From: Drosophila persimilis
Lineage: Eukaryota; Arthropoda; Insecta; Diptera; Drosophilidae
DNA: 64,000 nt
Assembly: GCF_003286085.1 (NCBI RefSeq)
Contig: NW_020825324.1
Location: forward strand, 372,001-436,000
Reading direction: 5' to 3'
Shown: positions 58,201-64,000 of the stretch, piece by piece
How the letters are laid out: the number at the start of each line of letters is the position of its first letter
Numbering within the stretch: position 1 is the stretch's first letter
Notes under the pieces: model-generated
Databases searched by the model: none
Told to the model about the DNA's origin: nothing
The model's input: only the letters and a program-made list of their open reading frames with translations
Translations under genes and position numbers: made by a program

Positions 58201-60079
58201 CTGGCCTCTGCCGCTGCCGCCCTTCACCCACTTCCAGCAACAGCAGCGAAGCGGCGGCGTCGTCAGCGCCAGCGTTAGCGGCGACGCGTGAGAAATTAAT
58301 CAGCTTCGTGACTCACAAAACTGCATTCGGCTATCCGGGGGGAAGAAGAATGGGTATTCGGGGGGCTGCTGCTGCTCATTTAGTGGGTCAAACCGCAGGG
58401 GCAGCCGTTCGACCTCCAGCCGCCCCCCAGACGATCCATCACTCTCTCTCTTTCTGTCGCTCTCTCAACCATCGTATCTTATTTTTTCTCTCTTTTGCAC
58501 TTGCACAACACTTGGCCATGGATGGGCTTTTACTTTTATGCTGCTGCTGCGACAGTCTTCTGGAAAGTGAAAGAGAGAGAGAGAAAGAGAGAGCGAGTGA
58601 GCTTAACCCTAGAGGCGGCCATCCTTCGTTGATTTCGACCATTCTAGCGAAAGATCATATAAAAACGCATCGAAAAATTATTAGAAAACTTGGAAAATAA
58701 TAATATTCGTGAAGAGAAATACTTTCTTGATTAAATTACTAGAAAATCGGGAAAATATATCACCAAATCATTTGGTGCTTAAGATTATAGTGTTTTGAAA
58801 ATGGAATCTAGATTTAAAAGATGTGAAAATTTCCAGAGTGGCTTTGGGAAGGAGTTTTGAGTCAAGAGGATGGATTTGGATGAGTTTTCGTTAGGTCCAG
58901 GCGACTGACGTCTTGTGCGCTCCTTCTAGCCTTGATTACCCATCCGGAACTTCATTTATTTATATAATAATTCATTTTTGTGTTCTCTTGGGTTTATTTT
59001 TTGCTTCACACTCCAAAAAGATAACAGCAAACAATTGTTGTTTTTTTTTGTTTTATCAATTTTCAAATTGATAAACTATTTTTTATTGTATTTCTTTCAA
59101 GCAGAGCAGCATATTTCGCGTTTCTGTCGGGGGAGAATACGTAATGTTCTAATTTTGGTTTTGTGAGCTCTCTCTGCTGCTGTGGCTGCTATCTGGAGAA
59201 GCTTTTGCAGAAGCACACAGAGCCGTGGGCAGGATTTTGCAAAGGGGTGATGGTGACATCAGGGGCCTGGCGAGGAGAATGCGGGAAGAGTAATGGAGTG
59301 GGAGAAATGACTCAGAACAACAGCACTTGGCTAAGCCCTCGAGAGCGTGCGTCCGTTGTCGTTGTTGTTGTTGTTCCTTAGAGATAGTCGGCCCATATCG
59401 CATTGTAGGAATGTACGGTCCAAGGCTTCACAATCGGCGACATTCCACTCCATATCGATAGTAGGATACCCTATAATAAGCCTCTCCCTTCTATCGCTGC
59501 AATGATTGTCCCCATTTGCCAGTCACGCGTAAACGTTGAATGAAACTTTGTCGGAATTGCATAACACACGCATTATCTTATCGCAGAATGATGATTGATT
59601 CAATGACACGATTCCATACAGATATGTAGATAACACCACGAACCGATTACTGACCCAATGCAACAACCGATAATGAATATGCCCACCACTCGTTTTATTG
59701 TTTTTTTATTTTTACAGGGTATCAGGCGCCCATTGAGACATACACACACACACTCACGTAAGCGGGCAAACAAGAACATAGATATGCGCGTGTGTGTGTG
59801 TGTGTTTGCGTGAGATCTTATTTCCTGCCCTATCTTTAAGCCCCCGACAACAGTAGCAACAACAGCGCCCGTCTTTGATACTCTCCAGTACACTCCACTC
59901 TTACGCTCTTGCACTGCCTCTCGCCGCAGTCCACTCACTCGCTCGCGCTTCGGACTCTCTTCTTGGAGCTTTAGTTGGCCTTTTATACCCTTTCAGAGAG
60001 TATTATGGGATTTGCATGCAAAATTCTGCAAAATTTAACTGATGGATTTTCCAGGGTATCCCATAGAGAGTTTCGTGTT

Positions 60080-60620
60080 ACATGCTTACGCGTCCGCTGT
60101 CCCGCCGCCTCTGGAGCGGAAGAGAGGGTAGCGACAAAAAGCGCGCAAACACAAAGCACCCCCCGCCCATATTCTACCCACCACTATGCTCCGCTCTCTG
60201 TAATCGGCACTCACTCGCCAATCTACTCTACACGCTACTCCACTCCACGCTCAGCATTTCCCGTCCACTCTTCCATTTCAATTTGAAGTTCACTCACTCT
60301 CCCAGCCATGCCGTTTACTCCACTCACTCTCCAAGCTATGCCGTTTACTCTCTCCCTACCATCCTCAGCAGCGCGCTCTCTCGCGCGGGCAGCAGCGTCG
60401 CCAAAAGCTGCAGCCGCAGACCAACGGCGCAGCGACTGGCGCAGGCAGACAGCCCCCAAACGCCCCAAAGTTGAGACAGTCGCGACGGCGCGCTCGTTTC
60501 AAGCAGACGCGAAGTTTTTTTTGTTCTCTCACTCTCCTCCCCCACACCCCTCCCGAGTGCTTTTTTGCGTATATGCGTGTGTGTGAGTGTTAAACCGTAC
60601 GAACCGATCGATCGAACAAA
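60080..60620 (+). promoter_or_regulatory. Candidate alternative promoter
   Basis: GC-rich island in AT-rich surroundings, with CACTC-rich repeats (ACTCACTCTCC repeated near 60,290-60,350), GCGCGCTCTCTCGCGCG, and a leader-like stretch CGTACGAACCGATCGATCGA at 60,597-60,616. Fly promoters often look like this. Strand and start are inferred. Confidence 0.3.
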
Positions 60621-62777
60621 CGAACGAACAACTCTTTCTCTCTCCTAAAGTCTTAAGCTAAAAAAAAAATTGAAAAAAAAAGATCTTAACGTTTTTTTTT
60701 TCACAGTGACTGTGTCTGTGTGTGCCGGTGTCCTTATTTTTCTGTGAGTGTGTGTAGGTGTATTCTGCACATGTGGATTGAAGAAAACAGAAACTGCGGT
60801 TCGTATTTTTATTCTAAAATTCAAATTCAAAACTTAAATCTGCTCACACTTGCGCCCAGTATGCAAAAGGCGGCGTCTCTCTCTCCCTCTCTTTGCGTGT
60901 GTGTGTGTGTGTGTGTGTGTGGTGGACAGTCGACGACTTTTCTAAATTGACATACTTTCTAAAACGCAAGCCACAAATCTCTGACCAACACAACGAGCGA
61001 CAGCGAGGGAGCAGGTCCCCCCAGGTGGCAGTTATCCATCCTCCTACATGCCTGCTTCCCCCTTTCCCTCCAAAGCCGCAGAGATGGTTGACACTGGCGG
61101 TGGCAGGCAGCAACAGGTCCCGCGCGCGCGCGCCTTGTGGCGGATCGGATGGTGCATCTCGTTTTGACCAAAACCTAACTGTAAAAAATGCCATCAATGT
61201 ACAGCAATTTTGCGGAAAAGACGGGGAAAAAAGATACAAAAATGGTTAAACGGGCAGGAAAATGGGAATACGAGAGGGGAAAGAAAAATATACCCAAATG
61301 TGGAAAACGGGAAGGATAAAGATCCATAAGAGAATTCAGACAGGAAAAGGAAATCTCCAAATATTGAAAACTGGTTGAAAAATGTCCAAATAAATAAGAT
61401 TTCTTTTTGGGGGAAAACGGAAAATACGCGATAAAATTTGTCCATTTCCATTAATTCATTTTAATCGATAAGAGCCGCAAAGTTTTGTTTTCTTTTTACT
61501 TCCTTTTAATGGGATCATTTCATATCTTTAATCTCTTGATATAATATAATAATATGCATTCTGTGGCCTCAACAGAATTGGGTTCTCCCTTTTTCAACAC
61601 TGCATATTACATCTTTATTGAGCGGAAAAGTGGCTTCTGATTTTCCTGGATCATCCTTAATATTCACACCAAAAATCCTTGAAAAAATATATAGCTCTTT
61701 TTGGCCATTTTTGGGGGAGAAAAAAATCATATCTCAAGGATATTTCAGTGAAAAATCTCAAGGTTAAATTTCAGATTTAATTTTTTATGAATATTTTCAT
61801 ACTGTATTCATTGCCAACATTTTTTTATGGAATTTCAAATTTTCTTTTGTAAAGGATCGTTATCCTAGCATTCATGAGTCGCATAGATCGCAGCAATATG
61901 TAGAGGTGATACGACATTTTTATGGAGCCCTTATGGAGTTGGAGCCCTATCCTATAGTATTTTTAAATTTATCCCAAGAAAAAGTACGAATCTATTCGAA
62001 ATGTCATCATTTAATCCTGCGCGAAAGTCGAGCTCATCTTCAAAAGCTTGAAGAGAAGACGAGAGAGGACTCCGCTCCAACAGCGACGTCTGTCTGTCGC
62101 TCTGTCTCTGCCTCTGCCGCTGCCGCTGCCTCTGCCGCTGCCTCTACTGATGTATCGCGCGTGTCTCAATGCATTTAAATTTGCTTTTAATTTTGTTTTT
62201 CATTTTTCTTTCGTTTAAAAATAATAGAGTAATGCATATTTAACGTACATTTGCAACATTTTTAATGTACTTTTTATATCTCGTGTTTTATCAGGTGTAT
62301 AAGCTCTTCCCATTCCCCCATACTCTCTTTCTCTCCGCGAAGCTGACCAAAAGAGAGAGAGAGAGAGAGAGAGAGTGAGTGAAGGAGTGGAGACTTGTCT
62401 AGTGAGGGGGCTGGGGTGTATCCACTGGGCAGCCGCATTGCTAAAATTCCATTGCCAGCTTTCTTTTGTGCGTGCCCCTCGCTCTCTGCCGCTGTCGTTG
62501 TCACTGCTTCAGCCTCCAAAAAGTTGAAGCTGCTGCTGCGCGGCCGCACCCAACGGCAGAATTCTGTACGCTACGATCTCTGAAGGTCAACGTAACTGTG
62601 ATGATGGGCAAGGCAGATAGCAATAGAGAGAGAGAGAGAGAGAGCAAACGAGAGGACAGAAAAGAGTGGAGAGAGGGAGGTTAGGGTGGCGGTGCGATGA
62701 CGCTTCATTGATTCTGAATAACTGTTAACTCATTTGCATAGATTCCTACACTCTTCCCACCTCTACCCCTCTTTGCG

Positions 62778-62782
<5 letters not shown>

Positions 62783-62813
<31 letters not shown>
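62783..62813. repeat. CA dinucleotide microsatellite
   Basis: About 15 uninterrupted CA units followed by GACAGACAGAGAGAGAG. Confidence 0.95.
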
Positions 62814-62817
<4 letters not shown>

Positions 62818-64000
62818 GACAGAGAGAGAGGAGCAGCATATCCATTCATTCAGATCAAAATATTCTTTTTTGTAGGAAAAAACTTGTATTATTTCCAAGA
62901 AGAAAGCTTGAAAAATTCCAAAATATTATATATCACCAGAAGCCAAGAAGCATAAGCCAATAACCCCTTCCCCCCATTCCTCCCATTCCCCCAATTCTTC
63001 TGTTTTTATTAATATTGTCATTAGCACGAAATCAATGCCGAAAAAATACAAGAATGAGAGACGACAAATTGGACAGAAAAATACCCATTACCCCATCAAA
63101 GATTCATCGTATATTAGTTTGTTCAACAGATTTTTGTTTATGAGTTTGATTATTTATTATTCGATTATTTTGTATATATTTAGGGGTTTACACAGATATA
63201 CCGAATATATTCACACATTTCCAGGGTATCCACATATCCACACCCTGCGTTTTCCATCATTTTCACCTTGTTCTTCGCGCTGTTCGGTTTTTGTTTTTTT
63301 GCTGAAATTTTGCAGACGAAAGGTTTAGCTCTCTCTCTCTCTCTTTCCCCCTTATGCAGCATCTACAGTGTAGATTTTACACGTAGCCCCAACCTCTTGT
63401 TTCAGTGTATTTCCGTCGTGTTCTCTTGTTTATTTGTTGCCTACAATTACAGAAAGGTACAGTGTTTATAGATCTCAAGGTATGAGCACGTTTTCACGTA
63501 TGCGAATGACAAGAGGAGGCGTGGCTAGGTAGAAGATCGCCCCGCCACAGACTCATATTGCATTTTACACTCGTTTTGTTATTTAACTCTCATGTTAATC
63601 CGATATCTCCGCTACTCCTCCCTCTCGCTCTCCTTCTACTCGTACTCTCTTTCACTCCAAGCCATCGGCGAGAGAGAGCCGTTAGCGAGCTTTGTACGAG
63701 AGAGCGAGACGCGACGCGACGCGACGCTGCCTTCGTGTTGCGTCAAAGTTCAAGGTGTAAAAAATACGATAAATCTTTCCAAAGTACGAGACGTGTGTGT
63801 GACGTTAATAACGTCGTTGATGCCTTTTTAGAAATTGCTCAAAATCTGAGCTCATCATCATCATCATAGCCTTAGCCTTAGCCTCATATCATCATCGTCA
63901 TCATCGTCTCGCACACATTTAAAAATAGTCAATTATTAATTGAAGAAATGACTAATTGTGCAATTGATTGTTTGATTTGAGATTTGCTCGAAGGTAAAGT

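Larger units (their letters stand above)
58201..64000. other. Non-coding region with GAGA, CA and GCC-rich tracts
   Basis: No supported gene. A second promoter-like GC patch lies at 60.08-60.62 kb (CGCGCTCTCTCGCGCGGG, later CGAACCGATCGATCGAAC). Other tracts are GA at 58,570-58,593, GT at 60,896-60,921, GCCTCT/GCCGCT at about 62,101-62,147, GA at 62,352-62,375 and CA at 62,783-62,813. A further GC-rich patch with GCGACGCGAC repeats lies at 63,640-63,730 and may be another promoter. It is probably intron and alternative 5' exons of the gene to the right. Confidence 0.45.

Noticed and set aside
58194..58700. 168-codon plus-strand ORF with a possible acceptor at 58,199
   Set aside because: The implied intron from the donor at 58,168 would be only 32 nt, below normal fly size, and the translation is low-complexity.

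Overview
The window looks like a piece of a Drosophila genome, most likely an obscura-group Sophophora species. It has compact GC-rich coding exons, 52-70 nt introns with GTAAGT/GTGAGT donors, TATCGATA (DRE) and Ohler motif 1/6 core promoters, and AT-rich intergenic DNA full of microsatellites. The recognisable genes enhancer of rudimentary and uroporphyrinogen-III synthase are X-linked in D. melanogaster (from memory), so the segment is probably Muller element A. No bacterial, viral or CRISPR features were seen.

Layout. Positions 1-34 kb are almost free of coding sequence and look like long intronic or intergenic DNA with low-complexity tracts, minisatellites and ATCGAT-rich stretches. The exceptions are an intronless FAM136-family gene (24.2-24.6 kb, minus) and a possible small two-exon gene at 29.5-29.9 kb (minus). 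Positions 34-39 kb hold 5' parts of at least one minus-strand gene. Two candidate first coding regions (34,383-34,684 and 38,002-38,419) both end in the same splice phase at good donors, so they may be alternative N-termini of one gene whose body lies to the left.

Positions 39-53.4 kb are a compact gene cluster: e(r) (+), MAK16 (-), a TMEM201/Samp1-like inner nuclear membrane protein (+), a six-EF-hand ER protein ending in HDEL (-), a small ORF with one in-frame TAG (-), and Uros1 (+). MAK16 and the TMEM201-like gene diverge from a shared 0.53-kb promoter containing a DRE. The TMEM201-like and EF-hand genes converge with a 340-bp gap between stop codons. The genes are housekeeping genes of unrelated pathways (RNA processing, 60S ribosome assembly, nuclear envelope, ER calcium, heme), not an operon-like system.

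Positions 53.4-64 kb contain no recognisable coding exon. They look like promoters, 5' untranslated exons and introns rich in GAGA/CT, CA/GT and homopurine tracts, probably of a plus-strand gene running off the right edge. The most unusual structures are a 24-unit 12-bp array carrying TATCG at almost every repeat, a 31-bp minisatellite with a 124-bp higher-order period, a repeat family next to e(r) packed with core-promoter motif 6, and the ORF with an in-frame TAG. All splice sites and promoters are called by eye, and no database search was possible.
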